From Bradyrhizobium diazoefficiens (GTDB lineage: Bacteria > Pseudomonadota > Alphaproteobacteria > Rhizobiales > Xanthobacteraceae), in the NCBI RefSeq assembly GCF_018129965.1, contig NZ_JAFCKW010000011.1, positions 62,001-126,000 of the forward strand: a stretch of DNA of 64,000 bases. The letters are read 5' to 3'. Below the pieces are notes generated by a model. It did not search any database. It was not told the DNA's origin and saw nothing but the letters and a program-made list of their open reading frames with translations. Made by a program: the position numbers and the translations under genes. This document shows positions 24,945 to 33,782 of the stretch, one piece after another; positions within the stretch are counted from its first letter, which is position 1; each line of letters starts with the position of its first letter.

Positions 24945-25739
24945 TTACTTGCCTTCGAACTTCGCCTCGCGCTTCTCCATGAAGGCCTTCATGCCTTCGG
25001 CCATGTCCTGCGTCTTGAACAGCGGCAGCAGCTGAAGATAGACGTGGTGGACGTGGTCGGAGAAGTTTTCGTTCAGGCCCATCCGCATCATGCGCTTCGA
25101 GGCCTGCACCGCGAGCGGTGCGTTGGCGGCGATCTCGCGGGCGACCGCATTGGCGCGGGTCATCAGTTCCGCGTCGGGCACGACCTCGTTGGCGAGGCCC
25201 CAGTCCAGGCACTCGCGCGCGCTCAGCGTGCGGCCCGTAAAAATCAGCTCGGCGGCCTTGGCCCAGCCGAGCATGCGCGGCAGCAGCCAGGTGCCGCCGG
25301 ATTCCGGCACCACGCCGCGCTTGACAAAGGCCGCAGCGAGCTTCGAGGATTCCGCCATGATGCGGATGTCGCAGCCGAGCGCGGTGTCCATGCCGTAGCC
25401 GGCCGCACCGCCATTGACGGCGCATATGGTCGGCTTGTCCATGGCCTGCAACACCGTCGGCGGCGTGTTGCGCAGATTGATCGTGGTCGGCGAGGACGCA
25501 GCGCTGAGGCCGTTGCCGTCGCGCTCCTTGCGTAGATCGAGGCCGGCGCAAAACGCGCGCCCTTTGCCGGTGAGGATCACGACACGGACATTCCTGTCCT
25601 CGTTGGCTTCGGTCAGCATCCGCGCCAGATAGTTTAGCATCGGGCCGGAGATCGTGTTCATGCGCTCCGGCGCGTTCAGCGTGATAGTCGCGACGTGATC
25701 GGCGACTGTGTAGAGGACTTCGTTGGTCGCGTCGCTCAT
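24945..25739 (-). CDS. Enoyl-CoA hydratase/isomerase (crotonase) family protein
   Basis: A 264-residue crotonase. Oxyanion-hole segments are GKGRAFCAGLDL near 58-70 and VNGGAAGYGMDTALGCDI near 111. Of the two catalytic Glu residues of classical enoyl-CoA hydratase, the second is present (KAAELIFTGR) but the first position reads AAAFVKRG, so simple hydratase activity is uncertain; isomerase or another CoA-ester chemistry is possible. It is the last gene of a minus-strand series with an acyl-CoA synthetase and another crotonase upstream, separated from the synthetase by a palindromic repeat. Confidence 0.88.
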   Translation of the reverse strand: MSDATNEVLYTVADHVATITLNAPERMNTISGPMLNYLARMLTEANEDRNVRVVILTGKGRAFCAGLDLRKERDGNGLSAASSPTTINLRNTPPTVLQAMDKPTICAVNGGAAGYGMDTALGCDIRIMAESSKLAAAFVKRGVVPESGGTWLLPRMLGWAKAAELIFTGRTLSARECLDWGLANEVVPDAELMTRANAVAREIAANAPLAVQASKRMMRMGLNENFSDHVHHVYLQLLPLFKTQDMAEGMKAFMEKREAKFEGK

Positions 25740-25762
25740 GACGGATGTTTCCCTGTTTCCTG

Positions 25763-25843
25763 GTAGCCCGGATGGAGCGAAGCGTAATCCGGGGTTTCAA
25801 CCGCGAGCACCGTCTCGGATTGCGCTTCGCTCCATCCGGACTA
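25763..25843. repeat. Palindromic repeat (GTAGCCCGGATGGAGC family)
   Basis: Second copy of the 24862 element: GTAGCCCGGATGGAGCGAAGCG pairs with CGCTTCGCTCCATCCGGACTA. It lies between two co-directional minus-strand genes. Confidence 0.85.
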
Positions 25844-25850
25844 AACGCAT

Positions 25851-27395
25851 CTAGATTTTCCGTCCCACCTGTTCCCAATAGGGATCGCGCAGGCGGCGTT
25901 TGAATATCTTGCCGGAGTCCTCGCGCGGCAGCCCGGAGCGGATCTCGATATGCTTCGGCACCTTGTAGTCGGCGAGCGAGGCTTTCAGCCTTGCGCGGAT
26001 GCCGGCGGCATCGAGCGTGACGCCGGCCTGCGGCTCGACCACGGCCATCAGCGCCTCGCCGAACTCGGGGTCGGGAATGCCGAACACCGCACAATCATGC
26101 ACGCCGGGAACGGCATGCAGCACCGACTCGATCTCGGCCGGATAGATGTTGACGCCGCCCGAGATCACCATGTCGCGCTTGCGGTCGCAGATGAAGACGT
26201 AGCCGTCTTCGTCGATGTAGCCGACGTCGCCGGAGGTGATGAAACCGTTGCGGTCGATCTCGGCGCGCTTCTCCGGCTTGTTGTGGTAGGTGAAATCCGC
26301 CATCCCGGCCATGCGGGAATAGATCTCGCCGATCTCGCCCACGCCGAGCACGCGGCCGTCGTCGCCGATGAAGCGCAGCTCTGCGCCGGGCGATATCTTA
26401 CCGACCGTACCCGGCTTCTTCAGCGCGTCCTCTGATGTGGCGAAAGTGACGGCGCTGGATTCGGTCGAGCCGTAGAATTCGTAGATCACCGGCCCCCACC
26501 ACTCGATCATGGCGCGCTTGACGTCGGCCGGACAGGGCGCGGCGGCGTGGATGACATGGCGGAGCGAGGAGACATCGTACTTCTTGCGCACCGCCTCCGG
26601 CAGCTTCATCAGGCGGATGAACATGGTCGGCACCATGAAGATGGTGTCGATCCCAAAGCGCTCGATCAGCGCGAGGAATTCCTCAGGTTCGAAACGCGGC
26701 ATCAGCACCAGCGCGCCGCCGAGCTTGCCGGCGCGGATGCCGAACGAGTTCGGCGCGGAATGATAGAGCGGACCCGGCAGGATTGCGCGGGCGCCGGGTT
26801 TCAATCCATAGATCATTGCGCGCATGCGCTCGCCGGCGGCCTGCTGGTCCGGCGTCGGCGCGTTGCGGCGCACGCCCTTGGGATGGCCTGTGGTGCCCGA
26901 GGTGTAGATCATATTCATTGGCTGCGGCACGACCGGGCCGTCATAGGGCTCGAATTGCGCGAGCCAGGATTCGAAATCGATCGCGAAGTCGGGCGCCTTC
27001 AAATGATCGGGATCGATTTTGTAATTGGACAGGATCTCCGGCGGCGTCGGCACGCTGAGCACGGTGACGCCTTGGGGAATGGAATCGCGCAAGGCGTGCA
27101 GCATGTCGGCATGTCCGATCAGAACGGAGGTGCCGGTGTCGTTCAGGATGTAGTTGATCTCCTCCGGCTTGAAGTGCCAGTTGATCGGTACGCCATAGGC
27201 CCCCAGCCGCATCGCGGCATAGGCGGCTTCGAGGAAGGCGATGTCGTTGCGCATCAGCATGCAGACGCAATCGCCCTGCCTGACGCCGATTTCCGCAAAG
27301 CCGGAGGCAATACGATCGGCGCGGCTGGCGATTTCGGCGTGGGAGCGCCGGCGCTCGCCGGAGACGATGCCGAGGAAGGGGGACGTTTCGCTCAT
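25851..27395 (-). CDS. Acyl-CoA synthetase (AMP-forming)
   Basis: A 514-residue member of the ANL adenylating superfamily that activates a carboxylic acid to its CoA thioester. The ATP loop is MIYTSGTTGHPKGVRRN, the adenylate motif YGSTESSAVTF, and the C-terminal catalytic Lys lies in LPREDSGKIFKRRLRDPYW. I place the start at ATG 27395 (MSETSPFLG). The frame continues 11 codons upstream, but that ATG lies in a palindromic repeat. Substrate is not evident; the group resembles bile-acid or medium/long-chain synthetases. Neighbouring crotonases support a catabolic acyl-CoA pathway. Confidence 0.88.
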   Translation of the reverse strand: MSETSPFLGIVSGERRRSHAEIASRADRIASGFAEIGVRQGDCVCMLMRNDIAFLEAAYAAMRLGAYGVPINWHFKPEEINYILNDTGTSVLIGHADMLHALRDSIPQGVTVLSVPTPPEILSNYKIDPDHLKAPDFAIDFESWLAQFEPYDGPVVPQPMNMIYTSGTTGHPKGVRRNAPTPDQQAAGERMRAMIYGLKPGARAILPGPLYHSAPNSFGIRAGKLGGALVLMPRFEPEEFLALIERFGIDTIFMVPTMFIRLMKLPEAVRKKYDVSSLRHVIHAAAPCPADVKRAMIEWWGPVIYEFYGSTESSAVTFATSEDALKKPGTVGKISPGAELRFIGDDGRVLGVGEIGEIYSRMAGMADFTYHNKPEKRAEIDRNGFITSGDVGYIDEDGYVFICDRKRDMVISGGVNIYPAEIESVLHAVPGVHDCAVFGIPDPEFGEALMAVVEPQAGVTLDAAGIRARLKASLADYKVPKHIEIRSGLPREDSGKIFKRRLRDPYWEQVGRKI

Positions 27396-27423
27396 TTGTT
27401 TTTCTTTGTTGACGTGAGTGGCT

Positions 27424-27503
27424 GTCATTCCGGGGCGACGCGCAGCATCGAACCCGGAATCTCGGGGTTCCGGGTCTGGTCCTTCGGACCATCCCGGAAC
27501 GAC
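27424..27503. repeat. Palindromic repeat (GTCATTCCGGGG family)
   Basis: Begins GTCATTCCGGGGCGACG and ends GGTCCTTCGGACCATCCCGGAACGAC, with inner pair AACCCGGAATC / GGTTCCGGGT. It lies between two minus-strand genes. Confidence 0.8.
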
Positions 27504-27509
27504 GCAAAG

Positions 27510-28319
27510 CTAATCCACATATCTCGCCGCGCGCTTCTCCAGATTGGAGCGCACTGCTTCGGTCTGGTTGGCGCTGCCGATCAGCTTCTGCTGTTCGACG
27601 GATTCGGCGATCAGCGCGGGGCCGGGATCGACCGAGAGATTGTTGAGCAGGCGCTTCGCCGCGCGGATCGCATCGGGGCTCTTGCCGGCGATCTCGCGCG
27701 CGGCTTCGAGAGCGGCGGCGCGCGGGTCGTCGCAGATGCGCGTTGCAAGGCCATATGTCAGCGCCTCCTGCGCGGAGAAGATGCGCCCGGTATAGGTGAG
27801 ATCGCGCAGGATGTCGTCGCGCACCAGCGAGGCCAGGACCGGCGTGCCCGCCATGTCGGGGACGAGGCCCCATTTGATTTCCATGATCGACATACGCGCA
27901 TCCGGGCTGAGGAAGCGCATGTCGGCGCCGAGCGAAAGCTGGAAGCCGCCGCCGAAGGCAACGCCGTGCACGGCCGCAATCACGGGAACCGGAAGCTGAC
28001 GCCAGCCCCACACCGCCTGTTGCGGAAAGTTGGCCTGGCCATGCGTGCGCTTGGTGAGGTCACGATTTTCGCCACCCGGAATTCCATTGCCGCCCTTCTC
28101 CTTCATGGCGGCAAAACGCCCCATGTCGAGACCGGCGCAGAAGGCGCGGCCCTCGCCGGACAGCACGACCGCGCGAACGCCCTTTTCCTTCGACAGCCGC
28201 TCGGTTGCCGCGACAAGGGCTTCGAACATCGGCTGATCGAGCGCATTCATCTTGTCGACGCGCACCAGACGCACATCGGCGACGCCTTCCGAGATCGTGA
28301 TCGAGACGCGCTCTTCCAT
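27510..28319 (-). CDS. Enoyl-CoA hydratase/isomerase (crotonase) family protein
   Basis: A 269-residue crotonase with SGEGRAFCAGLDMGRFA near residue 55 and VHGVAFGGGFQLSLGADM near 115. The first catalytic Glu position is filled (SIMEIKWGLVPD); the second reads DILRDLTYTG, an Asp in place of Glu. Its exact reaction is therefore unclear. It is the first gene of the minus-strand group and is divergent from a dienoyl-CoA reductase-like gene across 116 bp that hold a candidate operator. Confidence 0.87.
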   Translation of the reverse strand: MEERVSITISEGVADVRLVRVDKMNALDQPMFEALVAATERLSKEKGVRAVVLSGEGRAFCAGLDMGRFAAMKEKGGNGIPGGENRDLTKRTHGQANFPQQAVWGWRQLPVPVIAAVHGVAFGGGFQLSLGADMRFLSPDARMSIMEIKWGLVPDMAGTPVLASLVRDDILRDLTYTGRIFSAQEALTYGLATRICDDPRAAALEAAREIAGKSPDAIRAAKRLLNNLSVDPGPALIAESVEQQKLIGSANQTEAVRSNLEKRAARYVD

Positions 28320-28391
28320 AAATGAATTCTCCCCTGGTTCTTGCCTGTTCTTGTTCGGTGCCGCTTTACAGGACGACGGCGCCCGGATTTA

Positions 28392-28413
28392 GTCAATCGA
28401 CCAATTAACTGAC
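28392..28413. promoter_or_regulatory. Imperfect 22-bp palindrome in divergent promoter
   Basis: GTCAATCGACCAATTAACTGAC has complementary ends (GTCA...TGAC) and partial inner symmetry. It lies between divergent acyl-CoA genes, where TetR-type fatty-acid regulators usually bind. No regulator gene is adjacent, so this is only a candidate. Confidence 0.3.
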
Positions 28414-28435
28414 AATCCGTACGGGAGAAACAGCC

Positions 28436-29308
28436 ATGTTCAAGGAAAATCTTTTGGCTGGACGCCGCATTCTCGTGACCGGCGGCGGCACAGGGCTCGG
28501 CAAGTCGATGGCGGCGCGCTTTCTCCAACTCGGCGCCGAGGTGCACATTTGCGGCCGGCGCAAGATCGTCTGCGACGAGACCGCGACCGAGCTGATGGCC
28601 GCGTATGGCGGCCGCGTCACCAGCCACGGCGTCGACATCCGCAACGCGCTCGCGGTCGAGGAGATGGTCGAGACCATCTTTCGTGATGCGCCGCTCACCG
28701 ATCTCATCAACAACGCGGCCGGCAATTTCATCTCGCGCAGCGAGGAGCTGTCACCGAAGGGCTTCGATGCGGTCGCCAACATCGTCATGCACGGCACGTT
28801 CTACGTGACGCAGGCGATCGGCAAGCGCTGGATCGCGTTGAAGCAGCCCGGCAACGTCGTCTCGATCACCGTGACCTGGGTGCGCAACGGCTCGCCCTAT
28901 GTGGTGCCGTCGGCGATGAGCAAGTCGGCGATCCACGCGATGACGATGTCGCTCGCCACCGAATGGGGCCGCTATGGCATCCGCCTCAACACGATCGCGC
29001 CGGGCGAGATCCCGACCGAAGGCATGAGCAAGCGCATCAAGCCGGGCGACGAGGCCGGCGCGCGCACCAAGGCGATGAACCCGATGGGCCGCGTCGGCAC
29101 CATGGAGGAGCTGCAGAACCTCGCGGTGTTCCTGATCTCGGGCGGCTGCAACTGGATCAATGGCGAGACCATCGCCATGGACGGCGCGCAGGCGCTCGCC
29201 ATGGGCGGTAATTTCTACCAGCTCCGCGACTGGAGCGACGACGACTGGAAAACCGCCCGCGAAAGCATCATGGCGCAGAACGAGAAGGACCGGGCGAAGC
29301 GGGGGTGA
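28436..29308 (+). CDS. 2,4-dienoyl-CoA reductase-like short-chain dehydrogenase
   Basis: A 290-residue SDR with cofactor loop TGGGTGLGKSMA and NNAAGNF. The classical YxxxK is absent: the motif position reads Ser159-x-x-x-Lys163 (VVPSAMSKSAIHAM). Mitochondrial 2,4-dienoyl-CoA reductase has the same replacement (VVPSASAKAG, from memory), and the following AxEWGxYGxRxNxIxPGxIxTxG pattern also matches it. It probably reduces 2,4-dienoyl-CoA or a related unsaturated CoA ester with NADPH. A good ribosome-binding site (GGGAGAAACAGCC) precedes ATG 28436. It is followed by an acyl-CoA synthetase gene on the same strand. Confidence 0.82.
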   Translation: MFKENLLAGRRILVTGGGTGLGKSMAARFLQLGAEVHICGRRKIVCDETATELMAAYGGRVTSHGVDIRNALAVEEMVETIFRDAPLTDLINNAAGNFISRSEELSPKGFDAVANIVMHGTFYVTQAIGKRWIALKQPGNVVSITVTWVRNGSPYVVPSAMSKSAIHAMTMSLATEWGRYGIRLNTIAPGEIPTEGMSKRIKPGDEAGARTKAMNPMGRVGTMEELQNLAVFLISGGCNWINGETIAMDGAQALAMGGNFYQLRDWSDDDWKTARESIMAQNEKDRAKRG

Positions 29309-29361
29309 GTTCGTCTCACGGAAGCTTGTAAGCGGCTGATACTTTCGCCTCCTCCGCAACT

Positions 29362-29492
29362 GTCGTCCCTGCGAAAGCAGGGACCCATAACAACCGAACG
29401 TCGTTTGACGAAGACAGGCAATGACCCGTCTTCGCAAAATTGTGTCTTGTGGCTATGGGTCCCGGATCTGCGCTTCGCTTGTCCGGGACGAC
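29362..29492. repeat. Palindromic repeat (GTCGTCCC family)
   Basis: Arms GTCGTCCCTGCG and the GGGACGAC end at 29485-29492, with the inner pair GGGACCCATA / TATGGGTCCC and the CGCTTCGCTTGTCCGGGACGAC segment. A longer relative is at 31155-31304; together they bracket the acyl-CoA synthetase gene. Confidence 0.75.
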
Positions 29493-29566
29493 AGCGGGGC
29501 CGTCTTGTCTTCCCCCGCGGATGACGCCACACTCCCTGGCATAAAAACAAACGCCACGGGAGAGAC

Positions 29567-31147
29567 ATGTCCACACTCCAGCCATTGACGGATCTCGCCG
29601 ACATGGTGCGCGAGCGCGCCAGGAGCCGCGGCAGCGCGACCGCCTACGAGTTCGAGGGCCGCGTCACCAGCTTTGCCGAGTTCGACATCAAGACCAACAA
29701 GGTCGCCAACGCGCTCCTCGCGAGCGGCGTGAAGAAGGGTGAGCGCATCGCCTATCTCGGCAAGAACAGCGATGTCTATTTCGAGCTCTTGATGGGCGCG
29801 ATGAAGGCCGGCGTCGTGATGGCGCCGGTGAACTGGCGGCTCGCCGGGCCCGAGGTCGCCTTCATCGTGGGCGACTGCCAGGCACCGGCGCTGTTCGTCG
29901 GGCCGGAATTCATCGAGCAGGTTCGCCAGATCAGGGATCAGTTGCCGGGCGTGCGTACCGTCATCACCACCGAGGGCGGCGCGCCGGAATGGCAGGATTT
30001 CACGGCCTGGCGCGACGCGCAAAGCGACGTTGATCCGAAGGTGCCGATCGACACGAAGGACATCGCGATCCAGCTCTACACCTCAGGCACTACGGGCAAG
30101 CCGAAGGGCGCGATGCTGAGCCACGCGAACTTCCTCAACCTCGTGCAGACCGGCAACGCCGCGGACAAGCCGGAATGGAACCGGTGGTCGACCGAAGACG
30201 TCTCGCTGGTCGCGATGCCGATATTCCATATCGGCGGCTCCGGCTGGGGCGTGATGGGGCTATATCACGGCGCCCGCGGCGTGATCGCGCGCGAGTTCGA
30301 TCCGACCAAGGTGCTGGATTTCTTCGAACAGTCCGGCATCACGAAACTGTTCATGGTGCCGGCGGCGATGCAGTTCGTGGTGCGGCAGCCGCGCGCGAAA
30401 ACGGTCGATTTCTCGCGGCTGAAATACATGCTGTACGGCGCCTCGCCCATCCCGGCGGCGCTGCTGAAGGAATGCATCGAGGTCTTCAAATGCGGCTTCG
30501 TGCAGATGTACGGCATGACCGAGACGACCGGCACCATCGTCGCTCTGCCGCCGGAGGACCACGTCGAGGGGCTGGAACGGATGCGCTCGGCCGGCAAGGC
30601 GCTGCCCGGCGTCGAGATCGCGATCCTCGATGTCGATGGCAAACCGCTGCCGCCGCGCGAGGTCGGCGAGATCGCGACGCGCTCGGGATCCAACATGGCC
30701 GGCTACTGGAATTTGCCTGAGGCGACAGCCTCGACGCTGCGCAGCGACGGCTGGCTGCGCACCGGGGACGCCGGCTACATGGACGAGGACGGCTATCTCT
30801 ACATCCACGACCGCATCAAGGACATGATCATCTCCGGCGGCGAGAACATCTACCCCGCCGAGGTCGAGAGCGCGCTGTGCGATCACCCTGACGTCGCCGA
30901 GGCCGCCGTGATCGGTATCCCCGACGAGAAATGGGGCGAAGCCGTGAAGGCCGTGGTGGTGATGAAGCCGGGCAAGCAGGCCACCGCCACCGACATCATC
31001 AACTTCACCCGGACGCGCATCGCCGGCTTCAAGACGCCGAAGAGCGTGGAGTTCCTGCCGGCGCTGCCGCGGAATCCGTCAGGCAAGATCCTGCGACGGC
31101 AGTTGCGGGAGCCCTATTGGGCGGGCAAGGACCGGCGGGTGAATTAG
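29567..31147 (+). CDS. Acyl-CoA synthetase (AMP-forming), FadD/LvaE-like
   Basis: A 526-residue ANL-superfamily CoA ligase. Motifs: LYTSGTTGKPKGAMLSH (about 168-184), MYGMTETTGTIVALPPEDH, the hinge region YIHDRIKDMIISGGENIYP, and catalytic Lys in LPRNPSGKILRRQLREPYW. It would activate a fatty or hydroxy acid. Two synthetases in 6 kb imply two entry substrates, or one for an acid and one for a later intermediate. In the proposed 4-hydroxyacid pathway this would be the LvaE-equivalent, an inference from gene content. It is flanked on both sides by repeats of one family. Confidence 0.9.
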   Translation: MSTLQPLTDLADMVRERARSRGSATAYEFEGRVTSFAEFDIKTNKVANALLASGVKKGERIAYLGKNSDVYFELLMGAMKAGVVMAPVNWRLAGPEVAFIVGDCQAPALFVGPEFIEQVRQIRDQLPGVRTVITTEGGAPEWQDFTAWRDAQSDVDPKVPIDTKDIAIQLYTSGTTGKPKGAMLSHANFLNLVQTGNAADKPEWNRWSTEDVSLVAMPIFHIGGSGWGVMGLYHGARGVIAREFDPTKVLDFFEQSGITKLFMVPAAMQFVVRQPRAKTVDFSRLKYMLYGASPIPAALLKECIEVFKCGFVQMYGMTETTGTIVALPPEDHVEGLERMRSAGKALPGVEIAILDVDGKPLPPREVGEIATRSGSNMAGYWNLPEATASTLRSDGWLRTGDAGYMDEDGYLYIHDRIKDMIISGGENIYPAEVESALCDHPDVAEAAVIGIPDEKWGEAVKAVVVMKPGKQATATDIINFTRTRIAGFKTPKSVEFLPALPRNPSGKILRRQLREPYWAGKDRRVN

Positions 31148-31154
31148 GCACCCT

Positions 31155-31304
31155 GTCGTCCCGGACAAGCGAAGCGCAGATGCGGGACCCATAGCCCCAG
31201 GGAGAGGTTTGGCGAAGACTCGGAGTTACCAGTTCGGGACAAACTTCTCCCTGGGGTTATGGGTCCCCGCCCCCGTGCGCAATTGCGCACTAGGCGGGGA
31301 CGAC
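31155..31304. repeat. Long palindromic repeat (GTCGTCCC family)
   Basis: A 150-bp element with outer arms GTCGTCCCGGACAAGC / GGCGGGGACGAC and a long inner pair, GGGACCCATAGCCCCAGGGAGA against TCTCCCTGGGGTTATGGGTCCC. It lies between convergent genes (acyl-CoA synthetase and acyl-CoA dehydrogenase). Confidence 0.85.
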
Positions 31305-31351
31305 TCGCGGAGAGAGACGTCGCACGGCCACAACGTCATCCGCAGCGCGCC

Positions 31352-32626
31352 TCAGTGCTTCCCCGGCCCCATATACCCGAACAGGAATCCTGCCACCTTG
31401 CGAATCTGGATCTCCTCGCTGCCTTCGGTGATGCGATAGCGACGGTGGTGGCGGTAGATGTGCTCGAACGGCTTGTGGCGTGAGTAGCCCATGCCGCCAT
31501 GGACCTGCATGGCGCGGTCGGCGGATTCGCAGCAGAGGCGGTTTGCCCAGTAGTTGCACATCGAGACGCGGTCGGAGAGCGTGCGCTCGATCTGTTCCTC
31601 GGTGAGTTTATCCATCTCCCAGGCGGTCTTGCGGATCAGGAGGCGCAGCATCTCGGCCTGCGTCGCAAGCTCCACCAGCGGGAACTGGATCGCCTGGTTC
31701 TCGGCCAGCGCCTTGCCGAACGGCTTGCGCTCGCGGGCATATTTGACGCTTTCATTGATGCAGTAGACGGCAGCGCCCAGCGAGCTTGCCGCCTGGCGGA
31801 TACGGTTCTGGTGCACGAAGCACTGCGCCAGCGACAGGCCGCGGCCGACCTCGCCGAAAAGCGCATCGTCCGGAACGAACACGTCGGTGAAACTGACGCG
31901 GGGATGGTCGGTCGGCATGTTGAAGGTCCACATGTACTCCTCAACCTTGACGCCATGGCTCTTGGCCGGCACCAGGAAGCAGGTGATGCCGCGGGCATCG
32001 CCGTCATTGCCCGAGGTGCGCGCGAACAGCGCGCAATGGGTGGCGACGTGCATGCCGGTGGTCCACATCTTCTCGCCGTTGATGATCCAGCCCTTGACGT
32101 TGTCGCGGGTGGCGGGCACCGCGCGCGTCTCCATGTGGGTCGCGTCCGAGCCGTGATTGGGCTCGGTCAGGCCGAATGTGATGCGGTACTTGCCCTTGAT
32201 CGAGCCGTCGATCATCTCCTTCTGATCGTCGCGGCCGTAACGGTCGAGCATGGTTGCGACCGGAAAATTGCCGACGATGGAATGCTCGTTCTGCAGGTCG
32301 TTGTGCAGGCCGAGACCCTTTGCGGCAAAGTGTTCGCGGATCACCGCCATCCAGAGGTTCGAGCCGTCCTTGCCGCCATACTGCTTCGGCACGGCAAAGC
32401 GCAGATGGCCGGCGGCATCGGCGCGATCCTTTGCCGTCCTCAGCAGCGCTTCCCATTCATGGCGCGGCAGCCCGCCATTGTCGAAGTCTGTGCGCGCCCA
32501 TTCGCGGCGATGGTCGAAGAAACGGATATTGTCGTCCGCTTCTTCCAGCGGCTTGATCTCGCGTTCAATGAAACGGTCAAGCTCTGCGAGATAGGCGACG
32601 AGATCGGTTGGCAGCGAGAAATCCAC
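31352..32626 (-). CDS. Acyl-CoA dehydrogenase
   Basis: A 424-residue flavin-dependent acyl-CoA dehydrogenase that introduces a 2,3-double bond. FAD/substrate segments are FGLTEPNHGSDATHMETRAV and GWIINGEKMWTTG. The region VHGGMGYSRHKPFEHIYRHH leads to catalytic Glu401 in RITEGSEEIQIRKVAG. The N-terminal alpha domain is longer than usual, resembling bacterial homologues of long-chain enzymes. It is the only minus-strand gene between the plus-strand acyl-CoA synthetase and crotonase genes, so it has its own promoter near 32640-32830. Confidence 0.92.
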   Translation of the reverse strand: MDFSLPTDLVAYLAELDRFIEREIKPLEEADDNIRFFDHRREWARTDFDNGGLPRHEWEALLRTAKDRADAAGHLRFAVPKQYGGKDGSNLWMAVIREHFAAKGLGLHNDLQNEHSIVGNFPVATMLDRYGRDDQKEMIDGSIKGKYRITFGLTEPNHGSDATHMETRAVPATRDNVKGWIINGEKMWTTGMHVATHCALFARTSGNDGDARGITCFLVPAKSHGVKVEEYMWTFNMPTDHPRVSFTDVFVPDDALFGEVGRGLSLAQCFVHQNRIRQAASSLGAAVYCINESVKYARERKPFGKALAENQAIQFPLVELATQAEMLRLLIRKTAWEMDKLTEEQIERTLSDRVSMCNYWANRLCCESADRAMQVHGGMGYSRHKPFEHIYRHHRRYRITEGSEEIQIRKVAGFLFGYMGPGKH

Positions 32627-32835
32627 GGCTCTCTCCCGGATGACTTTTTCGTTTTGCGTTAAGGCGCTAGGCGCGTTTTCGCTTGGCGCGATTAAGGTGA
32701 GAAGAGCGAGGACAAGTCAAGCAATGCGAGGCGTTCCGGATGCGCAAGGGCCCCCGCGCAATTCGATGGTGTCGCAGCGCCGGCTCGCGGTACAATGACG
32801 CCCATATTCCTTCACGAGAAAATGCCGGAGCGATC

Positions 32836-33615
32836 ATGGAGCTGAAGTTTTCGAAGGTGGAACGCAAGGGGCCGATCACGATCGTCACGTTGTCGCGGCC
32901 CGAGGTCTACAACGCGCTGCACACCGATGCGCATTTCGAGCTGCAGAAGGTGTTCGACGATTTCTCCGGCGATCCCGAGCAATGGGTCGCAATCGTCACC
33001 GGCGCCGGTGACAAGGCGTTCTGCGCCGGCAACGATCTGAAGTGGCAGGCAGCCGGCGGCAAGCGCGGCTGGGACAAGAGCGGCTTCGCCGGCCTCACCG
33101 CGCGCTTCGATTGCGACAAGCCGATTATAGCCGCCGTCAACGGCGTTGCCATGGGTGGCGGCTTCGAGATCGCGCTCGCCTGCGACCTGATCATAGCCTC
33201 GGAGAACGCGACCTTCGCCCTGCCCGAGCCGCGCGTCGGCCTCGCTGCGCTTGCCGGCGGCCTGCACCGGCTGCCGCGGCAGATCGGCCTGAAGCGCGCT
33301 ATGGGCATGATCCTCACCGCGCGCCATGTCGGCGCCAAGGAAGGTCTCGAGCTCGGCTTCGTCAACGAAGTGGTGCCGCAGGGCGAAGCGCTTGCGGGCG
33401 CATTGCGCTGGGCCGAGATGATCACCAAGAACTCGCCGATGTCGATCCGCGCCTCGAAGCAGGCGATCCAGAAGGGGCTCGCCGTCTCGCTGGAACAGGC
33501 GATCGAGGATCAGCGCGACTATCCGGCGGTGAAGGCGATGGTGGCCTCGCAGGATTACATCGAGGGACCGAAGGCTTTCTCGGAGAAGCGCCCGCCGAAA
33601 TGGGTGGGGAAGTAG
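32836..33615 (+). CDS. Enoyl-CoA hydratase / carnitinyl-CoA dehydratase-like crotonase
   Basis: A 259-residue crotonase starting at ATG 32836 (GGAG five bases upstream). It shows TGAGDKAFCAGNDLKWQA and VNGVAMGGGFEIALACDLI. The motif FALPEPRVGLAALAGGLHRLP is close to CaiD-type enzymes. The first catalytic Glu is present (PEPRVGL); the second position reads RAMGMILT, so it lacks the second acid, as in CaiD-like proteins. It may hydrate or dehydrate a substituted acyl-CoA. It is convergent with the DUF6285-phosphotransferase operon. Confidence 0.88.
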   Translation: MELKFSKVERKGPITIVTLSRPEVYNALHTDAHFELQKVFDDFSGDPEQWVAIVTGAGDKAFCAGNDLKWQAAGGKRGWDKSGFAGLTARFDCDKPIIAAVNGVAMGGGFEIALACDLIIASENATFALPEPRVGLAALAGGLHRLPRQIGLKRAMGMILTARHVGAKEGLELGFVNEVVPQGEALAGALRWAEMITKNSPMSIRASKQAIQKGLAVSLEQAIEDQRDYPAVKAMVASQDYIEGPKAFSEKRPPKWVGK

Positions 33616-33655
33616 GGCGATCCCTGCCGCGACGTGGGGCGTCCTCAATATCACC

Positions 33656-33762
33656 GGTGTCATGCCCCGGCTCGACCGGGGCATCCAGTACGCCGCAGCC
33701 TATCGACTCGACCACAATCGTCACAGAGTACTGGATCGCCCGCTTCCGCGCGCGATGACACC
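33656..33762. repeat. Palindromic repeat (TGTCATGCCCCGG / GCGATGACA family)
   Basis: Begins GGTGTCATGCCCCGGCTCGACCGG and ends GCGCGATGACACC, with the inner pair ATCCAGTA / TACTGGAT. Relatives at 37429 and 59925. Confidence 0.8.
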
Positions 33763-33782
33763 GACTATGGAGACAAGCCTCC

